Made by a program: the position numbers and the translations under genes. Shown here one piece after another: positions 9,472 through 16,462 of a stretch of DNA of 16,462 bases. Location of the stretch: assembly GCA_003165095.1 (NCBI GenBank), contig PLSH01000376.1:31555-48016 (forward strand), read 5' to 3'. Every line of letters begins with the position of its first letter. The first letter of the stretch is position 1. The stretch is from Acidobacteriaceae bacterium. GTDB lineage: Bacteria > Acidobacteriota > Terriglobia > Terriglobales > Acidobacteriaceae. The notes beneath the pieces are model-generated. The model was given only the letters and a program-made list of their open reading frames with translations, did not search any database and was not told where the DNA came from.

Positions 9472-11064
9472 CTAAATTTTGGCCTGGTCGCGAAGCAGGG
9501 CCATCGCCGCGTTGCGGCCGTTGATGCCGGTGACGCTGCCGCCCGGATGGGTGCACGCACCGCAAAGATAGACGCCTTCCATGGGGGTGCGCGCCGACAG
9601 CCGGTTGGCCCACATGTATGGCGGCAGGCATTCTCCCTGGAAGATGTGGCCGCCGGTGAGACCGACCTTTTTCTCGATATCCGGTGGTCCCAGAACCTGT
9701 GCGTCGATCACGGCATAGTTGATATTCGAACAGAAGCGTTCGAGCGAGCCGAGCGCCAGCTTGAGCACCTCGCCGCGGCGTTCGTCCCAGGTTCCGCGCG
9801 CGAATTTGTAGGGCACATATTGTGCAAAGACGCTCATGGTGTGCTCGCCGGGCCCGACCACGGAGCGATCGTGAACGCTTTGGAAATACAACTCGCACCA
9901 GAGATGTTCCGGCAGCTCTCCGTTGCGTGCCGCGGCAAAGCCCGCCTTCCATTCCTGCTTGGAGAGCGGGATGTTGATCTGTCCATAGTGGTGCGGTTTA
10001 TCGGTTCCAGGATCGGCGGTGAAGCTGGGCAGTTCCCTGAGAAGAACATTAAGCTTCACGGTGCAGCCCTCAATCGGTACGCGCTCCACTTGCTCCTGCC
10101 ATTTTGGATCGGCCGCCTTACCGAGCATGCGCAGGGTCTGGCGCGGGTCGGCGTTGGAGATTATGGTGCGGGCGCCAATACGCTCGCCGCTCTCAAGAAG
10201 CACGCCTTCACCGGGCAGAATCTGGGCCACCGGAACTCCCGAGGCGACGGTTGCGCCGGCTTCGCGCGCGGCATCGCAAAAATAGAACGAAACCATCCCC
10301 ACGCCGCCCTTTACGTAGCCCCACATTCCCGGCCTTCCGCCCAGCCGGCCTGAAGCGTGGTGGAAACGGATGGAAGCAGTGCCGGGATCAAAGGGACTGG
10401 CATTGGTGCCGATCACGCCCTGGCCCAGGTAGGCGATCTGCAGCCGTTCATCCTTGATATATTGCTCGACATACTCGGCCATCGACCATTCGAAGAGCAA
10501 TGCGCGTGCCTCGGTGTCTATGCCCAGCCGATCCTCAATCTGTTCGCGCGTGGGCGCATCGCCGATCCAGACATCGCTCTCGCCCACGGGCCGTAGCGCA
10601 TTGCGCAATCTCACCATCACATCGTTCATTGCGTGCCAGCCGGTTGCGTCGGCAGGAGCCAGCCTGCGCACTTCCGACGCGCAGCGCTCATCGTCGTCCC
10701 ACAACTGAATGCAGGAGCCATCGAGGAATGGAATGTACATGCCGTTCAACGCGGGCTTCCACCTGAAGCCCCGGCGCGGCAACTCGAGCTCTTCGATCAC
10801 CAGGGGATGCAACAGGCCGGCGAGATACGAGCAGGGCGACATTCGCACCCCGGGGAACGGCTCCTCAATGGTGCAGGCGCCGCCGACGCGGGCGCGGCTC
10901 TCAAGCACAAGCACACGCCGGCCGGCACGCGCCAGATAGGCCGCGCAGGCCAGCCCATTGTGACCCGCGCCCACGATAATCGTGTCCCAGGTCCTGGCTG
11001 CCAACTCAGAAATGGGTGCGGGAAGACCGAGCTCGCCCAGCACCGATGCCGTGGGGGAATCCAT
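9472..11064 (-). CDS. FAD-dependent oxidoreductase, phytoene dehydrogenase (CrtI)/PYROXD2-like
   Basis: 530 residues. The N-terminal Rossmann dinucleotide-binding motif is IIVGAGHNGLACAAYLARAG (GxGxxG at 32-37), with the acidic end of beta-2 in VLVLESRARVGGACT (E55). The C-terminal FAD motif is GVYLCGACTHPGGSVTGINGRNAAMAL, typical of CrtI-like and PYROXD2-like flavoproteins, which oxidise or isomerise C-C or C-N bonds. Residues CSYLAGLLHPLVIEEL also fit the PYROXD2 group rather than true carotenoid desaturases, and no other carotenoid genes are nearby. No signal peptide is seen, so it is probably cytoplasmic or membrane-associated. The ATG at 11064 has only a weak ribosome site; a GGAG further upstream is badly spaced, and no upstream in-frame start exists. 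The stop is TAG. Substrate unknown; its place between a GH3 enzyme and a permease suggests it acts on the product they release or import. Confidence 0.88.
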   Translation of the reverse strand: MDSPTASVLGELGLPAPISELAARTWDTIIVGAGHNGLACAAYLARAGRRVLVLESRARVGGACTIEEPFPGVRMSPCSYLAGLLHPLVIEELELPRRGFRWKPALNGMYIPFLDGSCIQLWDDDERCASEVRRLAPADATGWHAMNDVMVRLRNALRPVGESDVWIGDAPTREQIEDRLGIDTEARALLFEWSMAEYVEQYIKDERLQIAYLGQGVIGTNASPFDPGTASIRFHHASGRLGGRPGMWGYVKGGVGMVSFYFCDAAREAGATVASGVPVAQILPGEGVLLESGERIGARTIISNADPRQTLRMLGKAADPKWQEQVERVPIEGCTVKLNVLLRELPSFTADPGTDKPHHYGQINIPLSKQEWKAGFAAARNGELPEHLWCELYFQSVHDRSVVGPGEHTMSVFAQYVPYKFARGTWDERRGEVLKLALGSLERFCSNINYAVIDAQVLGPPDIEKKVGLTGGHIFQGECLPPYMWANRLSARTPMEGVYLCGACTHPGGSVTGINGRNAAMALLRDQAKI

Positions 11065-11142
11065 ATACCGTTCTACATTAGCACTCCTGAATCCAGTCGC
11101 GGCGCGGGGAATGCACGGCCCCGAGCGCCATGGGTGTCAGGC

Positions 11143-13329
11143 CTACTGAACGTGCACTGTCGCACTCAGTTGAATGTCGCTCGACGAGTCGCCAATCATC
11201 ACGCTGACCGGTTCGGCCTCGACCCTGAAACCGGGCAGCTTTTCGTCCCACCAGGCTAGCGCGGATGCCTTCAGCGGGATCTCGACGGTCTTGGTCTCAT
11301 TGGGCTGAATGGTGACGCGCTTGAATCCTTTCAGCGCCTCGCGCGGACGCTCCACCTTCGACGCCAAGTGCTTTACGTACATCTGGACAACGGCATCGCC
11401 GGCGCGGCTGCCGGTATTGGTCACGTCCACGCTGACGGTGACCGTGCCATCCCGGGCCAGTTGCGGGGAGCTGGTGCGCAAATTGGAGTACTTGAAAGTG
11501 GTGTAGCTCAGGCCGTATCCGAAGGGATAGAGAGGCTCGCTTTTGAAGTACATGTAAGTGCGGCCGTCGCGGATGTTGTAATCCATCATCGGAGGCAATT
11601 GGTCGAGTGATTTTGGCCAGGTCACTACGAGGTGCCCACCGGGGTTGTAGTCTCCAAAAAGGACCTGCGCCAGGGCCGTTCCCTCGTCTTGCGAGGAGTG
11701 GGCCATGTGCAGAATGGCGGGAACGTGGGCCTGCGACCAATTAATGGCCAAAGGAAAGCTGGAAACCAGGATGACAACCGTCTTCGGATTGACGGCGTAG
11801 ACCTGCTTCACCAGTTGTTCCTGGGCAAGGTCGATGCTTTCGCGGTCGCGGCCTTCGCGCCCGTCGCTGGGCACGGTGCAGGCAATTGTGCCTCCGCCAT
11901 CGATTGTGTCGTGCCAATCATGCGCCATATCCGGGCCGCAGGTGGGGTCGTTTCCAATCACCACGACCGCGACATCGGAGTTTCTCGCCCTAGTGATGGC
12001 GGCGTTGCCGAGCTCATCGGCAGCGTAGTTCACCTTGACGTTTGGACCCACTTCGTCTTTGATTCCCTGCAACGGCGTAACCGCATAGGGAGGCGTGCCG
12101 CCGTACCAGTCCCAATGGACAGAGTCGGCGAGCGGTCCGATGACGGCGATGGACTTGATGGCGTCCTTCTTGAGCGGCAGCAGGGAGTTTTCATTCTTGA
12201 GCAGGACTACCGATTCGAGCGCCATCTGTCTTGAGACGGCGCGAACTTTGTCGGTGTTCCAGGGTTCAGGCGAGTCTTTAATCCCGGAATAAGAAACCAT
12301 CTCCGGCGGGTCAAGCAGGCCCAGGCGGATGGTGACGCGGAACTTGAGGCGAACCAGCGCGTCGATCTCCGCTTCAGTGATCTCGCCATCCTTCACGGCG
12401 GCCCTGGTTTCGTCCTGATACCTGTCAAGAAACTGATTGATGCCGGCTTTGAGGCAGGCGACCACCGCCTCCTTCTGGTTGGGATAGCGATGGCGCGGAT
12501 CGACAAGAAGCTTGACCGCCCCTCCATCGCTCGAAATCACGTCCACGCCCCACTGGTCGCGGACAATGCTCTTGAGAATAGGATTGACCGCCATCGGAGT
12601 GCCGTTCCAGGCGTTGTAAGAAGCCATCACGGCTGTGGCGCCGCCATCCTGAAAGCCCATCCGGAAGGGGACCGAATAATATTCCCAAAACAGGCGCTGG
12701 TCGAAATCGGATGACGAGCTATCGCGGCGATTTTCGTTGCTGTTGGCCAGAAAGTGCTTAAGCAACGCGGCAGCCTGCCAATATTTGGGATCGTCGCCCT
12801 GCAGGCCCTTGATGAAGGCCACGGCCATGGTCCCATTAAAGAAAGGGTCTTCGCCATACACTTCTTCGCTGCGGCCCCAGCGCGGGTCACGGGCAAGATC
12901 GGACTGCGGTCCCCACAGCATCAGAATCTGGCGATCGTATTTTGCGGTCTGGGTGATGAATCGGGCTTCGTAGCCCTCGACGCCGGCCGCCTGTCGCACC
13001 AGGTCCGGGTCCCACGATTCACCCATTCCCGGCGGCTGAGGAAACTGCGTTGTTGTAATGGGCAGGCGCTTGCCTCTGGCCTCACGCTGGACCACGCCGT
13101 GAATTCCTTCCGAATTGCCGAAGTTCGGAACCCCCAGCCGCGGCACCCCGGTGTTGGTGCCCAGGCAGTTGATCTTCTCGTCGATGGTCATAAGCGAAAG
13201 CAGGTTGTCGATCCGCTTCTCCATGGGCAGAGTGGGGTCGTTGAACGGATAATGCGTTTGCTGGGCGAGCGCCGGGGCAAGCCCGCAAGTCAGAAGACAG
13301 AGCAGAGTAGCGGCGTGTTTCATTCTCAT
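11143..13329 (-). CDS. GH3 beta-glycosidase (beta-glucosidase/beta-xylosidase type), exported
   Basis: 728 residues from the ATG at 13329; an in-frame ATG at 13359 would add 10 residues before the signal peptide (MRMKHAATLLCLLTCGLAPALA), and neither has a strong ribosome site. It releases terminal beta-linked sugars from oligosaccharides or glycosides. Domain order: GH3 N-terminal TIM barrel, C-terminal alpha/beta sandwich, then a fibronectin III-like domain (about 630-708). Barrel motifs are DPRWGRSEEVYGEDP (148-162), KHF (191-193) and VISSDGGAV, giving the nucleophile Asp268. The likely acid/base is Glu492 in GREGRDRES, aligned with SGEGYDR of Thermotoga Bgl3B. The sandwich ends with YPFGYGLSYTTF. 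Length and domains are complete. It is probably periplasmic or extracellular and, as first gene of the leftward run, shares a promoter with the following three. The sugar (glucose or xylose) cannot be decided. The stop is TAG. Confidence 0.93.
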   Translation of the reverse strand: MRMKHAATLLCLLTCGLAPALAQQTHYPFNDPTLPMEKRIDNLLSLMTIDEKINCLGTNTGVPRLGVPNFGNSEGIHGVVQREARGKRLPITTTQFPQPPGMGESWDPDLVRQAAGVEGYEARFITQTAKYDRQILMLWGPQSDLARDPRWGRSEEVYGEDPFFNGTMAVAFIKGLQGDDPKYWQAAALLKHFLANSNENRRDSSSSDFDQRLFWEYYSVPFRMGFQDGGATAVMASYNAWNGTPMAVNPILKSIVRDQWGVDVISSDGGAVKLLVDPRHRYPNQKEAVVACLKAGINQFLDRYQDETRAAVKDGEITEAEIDALVRLKFRVTIRLGLLDPPEMVSYSGIKDSPEPWNTDKVRAVSRQMALESVVLLKNENSLLPLKKDAIKSIAVIGPLADSVHWDWYGGTPPYAVTPLQGIKDEVGPNVKVNYAADELGNAAITRARNSDVAVVVIGNDPTCGPDMAHDWHDTIDGGGTIACTVPSDGREGRDRESIDLAQEQLVKQVYAVNPKTVVILVSSFPLAINWSQAHVPAILHMAHSSQDEGTALAQVLFGDYNPGGHLVVTWPKSLDQLPPMMDYNIRDGRTYMYFKSEPLYPFGYGLSYTTFKYSNLRTSSPQLARDGTVTVSVDVTNTGSRAGDAVVQMYVKHLASKVERPREALKGFKRVTIQPNETKTVEIPLKASALAWWDEKLPGFRVEAEPVSVMIGDSSSDIQLSATVHVQ

Positions 13330-13551
13330 GTGCGGATACCGTATCGACTTTCCTGGCATCAGGCCGGATGCGCCCGGATAAAGCCCGAGACACCGCAGCT
13401 TTCAAACGCACACAAGGCTATCACTTTACCGGGGGGGAGCGCAGGGAAGCCGGCTCCTGCGGCCGATTGCCGACCGGTACAAGGGCGGCTGATGCTTAGA
13501 ACGAAGCAGCCGACCTGCAATGTGTCCTATCTGTGCTGCACCAAACGAGCA
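13330..13551. promoter_or_regulatory. Upstream region of the GH3-led operon, weak promoter candidate
   Basis: This stretch precedes the GH3 gene on the minus strand and must hold its promoter if the gene starts the operon. The best candidate is TTGAAA (complement of 13400-13405) followed after 16 bp by a poor -10, CTTTAT, near 13378-13383. A run of seven G lies near 13431-13437. No operator or riboswitch was recognised. Confidence 0.2.
13487..13511 (-). terminator. Hairpin after the metallothionein-like gene (weak terminator candidate)
   Basis: GGCT (13487-13490) and GCTT (13494-13497) pair with AAGC (13504-13507) and AGCC (13508-13511), giving an 8-bp stem with a 3-nt bulge and 6-nt loop. 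It begins about 40 bp after the last TAG of the cysteine-rich gene on the minus strand. No T-run follows, so termination is not assured. Confidence 0.25.
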
Positions 13552-13713
13552 CTAGACTTTCGTGGCGTCGCCTCTGCAGCCCGGATGCCTGCACGGGCAA
13601 ACGATTTCAGTATGTTCCGACGTACCCTAGCAGTGGGCGCTGCAATACTTCGATCCCTTGTCAGCGGGACAGGAACAAGCGGGGTTCGCGCATTTATTCC
13701 TGGATTCAGTCAT
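13552..13713 (-). pseudogene. Small cysteine-rich metallothionein-like gene interrupted by an in-frame TAG
   Basis: Reading the minus strand from the ATG at 13713 gives 28 residues, MTESRNKCANPACSCPADKG then SKYCSAHC, then TAG at 13629-13627. The same frame continues for 24 codons (GTSEHTEIVCPCRHPGC, then RGDATKV) to a second TAG at 13552. Joined, the 52 residues have eight Cys in the order C-x4-C-x-C-x8-C-x3-C, then C-x-C-x4-C, plus His residues near the metal-binding Cys. This is the layout of small bacterial metallothioneins, where I recall a Glu following the YCSxxC motif and a CGHPGC-like second half. One base change (GAG or CAG to TAG) explains the stop. Two neighbouring genes end in TAG, so it is a working stop here. 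The intact protein would bind Zn or Cd ions in the cytoplasm. A GGGGA lies 11 nt upstream of the ATG. It could also be a sequencing error, or a 28-residue peptide could still be made. Confidence 0.7.
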
Positions 13714-13949
13714 CGTTTATCCATTCCCCGGCGACTCGATTTTTCAAGTCCGATGCGGGCATGGCGGATAAGATGCCGAATCCAAATCAAAGGATGGCGA
13801 TGACAGTCTGCGGGCGTCTCGGCCCGGCGAGTGCAATCGGCGTGATGGCAGGGCATGGACTTGGAAGGTCGCGCCGGCTTGAGCGGTGATGTCCCGGGTG
13901 TGTACCTTCTTATGTATCGCAATGGCATACCGATTGATATACTGAGAAT
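13714..13949. other. Divergent intergenic stretch between the metallothionein-like gene and ispH
   Basis: About 235 bp between the start of the minus-strand cysteine-rich gene and the ispH start on the plus strand, so it should hold both promoters. The only recognisable signal is the extended -10 next to ispH (13935-13943). Open frames here have no family resemblance and read as shadows. Confidence 0.5.
13935..13943 (+). promoter_or_regulatory. Extended -10 promoter element for ispH
   Basis: TGATATACT matches the extended -10 pattern TGnTATAAT, with TATACT differing by one base. No good -35 is seen, as is typical of extended -10 promoters. A start site about 7 nt downstream would fall on or next to the GTG at 13950, implying a leaderless or nearly leaderless mRNA. 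An imperfect inverted repeat (13914-13942) overlaps it. Confidence 0.4.
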
Positions 13950-14978
13950 GTGACCACAACCGTCCTCGAATCCATCCCCAACGGTAGCGCCACTGGGACT
14001 TCCCCCAGCCAGAAGAGGGTGTTGTTGCTGAAACCACGTGGTTTCTGCGCCGGAGTGGTGCGCGCGATCGATATCGTCAAGATCGCTCTGGAAACCTTTG
14101 GCGCGCCTATCTACGTGCGCCGCGAAATTGTGCATAACCGCTATGTTGTGAATGAATTAGCGGAAAAAGGCGCAATCTTTGTCCATGAGATCGATGATGT
14201 GCCGGATGGGCAGAGGGTCATCTACTCGGCGCACGGCGTATCTCCGGCAGTCAGAGAGCGGAGCAAGGGCCGCAATTTAAAGGTGATCGACGCGACCTGC
14301 CCGCTGGTGACCAAGGTCCACATTGAGGCCGTCAAGTTCGCCAGGCAGGGCTATTCGCTGGTTTTGATCGGCCACCGCGACCACGACGAGATCGAAGGCA
14401 CCCTGGGCGAAGCTCCGGATGTGACCCAGGTAGTTTCAAACGTGGCTGAAGTGGAGGCGCTGCAGGTTCCCGATCCAGACCGCGTGGCCTATCTGACCCA
14501 GACCACACTTTCGCTGGATGAGGCACGCGACATCATCCACGCGCTGAAGATCAAATTCCCGAATATCGTTGGGCCGCACTCCCAGGACATTTGCTATGCC
14601 ACGGAAAATCGCCAGGTGGCGGTGCGCAACGTAGCCCACAATGCCGGGCTGGTGCTGGTGGTGGGATCGACGAACAGCTCCAACTCCAATCGCCTGGTGG
14701 AGGTATCGCGCAACCTGGGCACCATCGGTTATCTGATCGACAACTCTCAGGCCATCGATCCTGCATGGCTTGAAGGGGTGACCAATGTTGCGGTTACAGC
14801 CGGCGCGTCGGCTCCCGAAGTTCTGGTGGAAGACGTAGTCAGCTATCTGCGGCAAAACGGATTCAACAGCGTCGAAGAAGTGGAAGTAATGCCGGAAAAT
14901 GTGCGTTTCGGTCTGCCTCCGGAGATAATTCAAGCCATCGGCAGCGCCGGCGGGAATGAACCGGTTCCAGTAAGGTGA
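13950..14978 (+). CDS. ispH: 4-hydroxy-3-methylbut-2-enyl diphosphate reductase
   Basis: Cytoplasmic [4Fe-4S] enzyme making IPP and DMAPP from HMBPP, the final step of the MEP pathway. It has 342 residues; the usual core begins at residue 23 (KRVLLLKPRGFCAGVVRAI), so this start gives an N-terminal extension of about 22 residues. Cluster-binding cysteines are C33 (RGFCAGV), C117 (DATCPLV) and C215 (QDICYAT). Substrate residues include H62 (EIVHN), H95 (YSAHGVSP), H145 and E147 (GHRDHDEIEGT), the latter two equivalent to E. coli H124 and E126. VVGSTNSSNSNRL and TAGASAPE complete the family pattern. The start is GTG at 13950, because a stop lies 15 bp upstream in frame and the nearby ATG at 13948 runs into TGA; a later GTG or TTG near 14022 cannot be excluded. 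The 125-bp gap to shc suggests joint or sequential transcription for isoprenoid supply. The stop is TGA. Confidence 0.97.
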   Translation: MTTTVLESIPNGSATGTSPSQKRVLLLKPRGFCAGVVRAIDIVKIALETFGAPIYVRREIVHNRYVVNELAEKGAIFVHEIDDVPDGQRVIYSAHGVSPAVRERSKGRNLKVIDATCPLVTKVHIEAVKFARQGYSLVLIGHRDHDEIEGTLGEAPDVTQVVSNVAEVEALQVPDPDRVAYLTQTTLSLDEARDIIHALKIKFPNIVGPHSQDICYATENRQVAVRNVAHNAGLVLVVGSTNSSNSNRLVEVSRNLGTIGYLIDNSQAIDPAWLEGVTNVAVTAGASAPEVLVEDVVSYLRQNGFNSVEEVEVMPENVRFGLPPEIIQAIGSAGGNEPVPVR

Positions 14979-15003
14979 CGAAACTTCAGCATTGATGAGA
15001 AGC

Positions 15004-15028
15004 GGTGCGCGCGTCGCCTGGGCGCATC
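15004..15028 (+). terminator. Hairpin between ispH and shc (weak terminator or attenuator candidate)
   Basis: GGTGCGC (15004-15010) can pair with GCGCATC (15022-15028) through 7 bp including one G-U, with an 11-nt loop, followed by GTTTAACC. It starts 26 bp after the ispH stop. The tail is too poor in U for a standard intrinsic terminator, so it may only reduce read-through into shc. Confidence 0.25.
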
Positions 15029-15103
15029 GTTTAACCGGATGAGCAGCAGCCGGAACCGGGAGTATTCGGTATTCCGGAGAGGAACTGAGGCGTTTCAGAC
15101 CGC

Positions 15104-16462
15104 ATGAGTCCACAGCATCAGAGATCGCAATCGACGGCGCCGCAGTTTGGCCGTCCCCGATTTGGCCGCATCGACGCGGGCCTGGCCGATGTGGAGTCGG
15201 CGATTGCGGGTTCGCGCGAATTTCTTCTCTCCTTGCAGCACCCCGAAGGTTACTGGTGCGGCGAGCTTGAGGCCGATTCGATGCTGGAGGCCGACTACAT
15301 CTTTTTGCACACGTTGCTGGAGAGCGGCGATCCGGGACGGTTGCAGCGCGCCGTGACCGAGATGCTGCGCTACCAGAACGAAGACGGCAGTTGGAGCATT
15401 TATCCGGGCGGACCGGGCAACATCTCGCTCTCAGTGAAATGCTATTTTTCAGCCAAGCTGATGGGCATCGGCGCGGACGATCCGCGGCTGTCGCTTTGCC
15501 GCGAGTGGATCCTGGCGCATGGCGGCGTGGTGGAGTGCAACACGTTTACCAAGATGTACCTTTGCGCGCTGGGCCAGTACGACTACGACGCGGTGCCGGC
15601 CATCCCTCCCGAGATTGTTCTTTTTCCCAACTGGTTCTATTTCAATCTCTACGAGATTTCGGCATGGTCGCGCTCGATTCTGGTACCGCTGGCAATCATT
15701 TACGCCAAGAAGCCTTACAAGAAGATTCCTCCGGAGCACGGAATCGGCGAGTTGTTTGTGGGCGGCCGGGCCAACTCGATTCTTCGCCTGCGCATGAACC
15801 GGAAATCGCTTTTCTCGTGGCGCAACTTCTTCCTGATTTTGGACAGGATCACGCATTGGGCTGAGGCGGTTCACATCCGCCCCCTGCGCCGGCTGGCGCT
15901 GCGCAAAGCGGAAAAATGGATGCTCGACCGGTTGGAAATGACCGATGGGCTGGGCGCAATCTATCCGGCCATGTTGAACGCAATCATCGCGCTGCGCTGC
16001 CTGGGCTATTCCGAGGACGATCCCCAGGTGATAAGGGCGCGCGACGAGTTTGAGAAGCTGGGCATTGAGCAGGCGGCCACCGCAGACCTGCAGGAGCCGA
16101 CCTTCCGCATGCAGCCCTGCGCCTCGCCGGTGTGGGATACGGCGCAGGCGGTCTACGCGCTGGGTGAAGCAGGCGTGCCGCGCGACGATCCGCGCATGGT
16201 GAAGGCAGCCGACTGGATTCTCTCAAAGGAAGTTCGCCAAAAAGGCGACTGGGCCGTGAAGGTTCCCCGGACCGACGCAGGCGGCTGGTATTTCGAGTTC
16301 AATAACGAGTTTTATCCCGATACCGACGACACGGGACAGGTTCTGCTGGCGCTGAGCAAGGTCGATAATCCCCGCGAACGCTATCAGCACCAGGTGACGC
16401 AGCGCGCCATCGAGTGGATCTTCGCCATGCAGTGCAGGAGCGGCGGCTGGGGCAGCTTCGAC
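15104..16462 (+). CDS. shc: Squalene-hopene cyclase, N-terminal part (3' end beyond window)
   Basis: Membrane-associated class II triterpene cyclase converting squalene to hopene/hopanol for hopanoid lipids. 453 residues are visible of about 630-680 usual, and the frame is open to the right edge. QW-type repeats are QHPEGYW (45-51), QNEDGSW (91-97), GDWAVKVPRTDAGGW (381-395) and QCRSGGW (443-449). The catalytic protonating motif DxDD is present as DTDD at 406-409 (YPDTDDTGQV), aligned with DVDD of Alicyclobacillus Shc. RMQPCASPVWDTAQAVYAL is also typical. Two (alpha/alpha)-barrel domains are expected; the second is cut by the edge. The ATG at 15104 is preceded by GAGG that is too far (about 16 nt) for an ideal ribosome site, and no upstream in-frame start exists. 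It lies 125 bp after ispH, so precursor supply and hopanoid formation are encoded together. Confidence 0.96.
   Translation, partial: MSPQHQRSQSTAPQFGRPRFGRIDAGLADVESAIAGSREFLLSLQHPEGYWCGELEADSMLEADYIFLHTLLESGDPGRLQRAVTEMLRYQNEDGSWSIYPGGPGNISLSVKCYFSAKLMGIGADDPRLSLCREWILAHGGVVECNTFTKMYLCALGQYDYDAVPAIPPEIVLFPNWFYFNLYEISAWSRSILVPLAIIYAKKPYKKIPPEHGIGELFVGGRANSILRLRMNRKSLFSWRNFFLILDRITHWAEAVHIRPLRRLALRKAEKWMLDRLEMTDGLGAIYPAMLNAIIALRCLGYSEDDPQVIRARDEFEKLGIEQAATADLQEPTFRMQPCASPVWDTAQAVYALGEAGVPRDDPRMVKAADWILSKEVRQKGDWAVKVPRTDAGGWYFEFNNEFYPDTDDTGQVLLALSKVDNPRERYQHQVTQRAIEWIFAMQCRSGGWGSFD

Noticed and set aside
12754..13803. 349-codon plus-strand frame covering the GH3 signal region and intergenic DNA
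   Set aside because: It is antisense to the GH3 N-terminus and the metallothionein-like gene, with no family features.
13710..14135. 141-codon minus-strand frame crossing the ispH start
   Set aside because: It overlaps the conserved ispH N-terminus in antisense and has no recognisable domain.

Overview
The window looks like a chromosomal segment of a GC-rich, Gram-negative heterotroph, most likely an Acidobacteriota (Terriglobia-like) soil bacterium. The basis is a tripartite RND pump, Sec-exported carbohydrate-active proteins, a hopanoid cyclase beside ispH, and the general style of the proteins. The phylum assignment is inference; no rRNA or other marker gene is present. No tRNA, rRNA, CRISPR array, insertion sequence or integrase was recognised.

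Layout. Positions 1-13329 are transcribed leftward (minus strand), and 13950-16462 rightward. (1) 1-4338: an MdtABC-type efflux unit. A periplasmic adaptor (mdtA-like) overlaps by an ATGA junction an RND permease that runs off the left edge. (2) 4339-4917: a non-coding gap containing a 16-bp near-perfect palindrome. (3) 4918-13329: a compact four-gene run, probably one operon, transcribed in the order GH3 beta-glycosidase, FAD-dependent CrtI/PYROXD2-like oxidoreductase, APC-type permease, and a large secreted twin beta-helix protein with GH55-like signature residues fused to an SMP-30-like propeller. The gaps are 78, 39 and 72 bp. (4) 13330-13949: a divergent intergenic region. It hides a tiny cysteine-rich metallothionein-like gene on the minus strand, interrupted by an in-frame TAG. 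(5) 13950-16462: ispH (last step of the MEP isoprenoid pathway) followed by the start of shc (squalene-hopene cyclase), cut by the right edge.

How the genes may work together. The GH55-like and GH3 enzymes suggest extracellular or periplasmic breakdown of a beta-glucan (for example fungal beta-1,3-glucan) or a glycoside. The co-transcribed permease and flavin oxidoreductase are unusual partners for that task, and could mean that a released amine, amino acid or other aglycone is imported and oxidised. IspH supplies C5 isoprenoid units and Shc consumes squalene to make hopanoids, so their adjacency is metabolically coherent.

Most worth checking: the amber-interrupted metallothionein-like gene; the mixed glycosidase/oxidoreductase/permease operon; the three-domain fusion protein; a roughly 80-residue serine-rich insertion in the RND permease; and a possibly leaderless GTG start for ispH.
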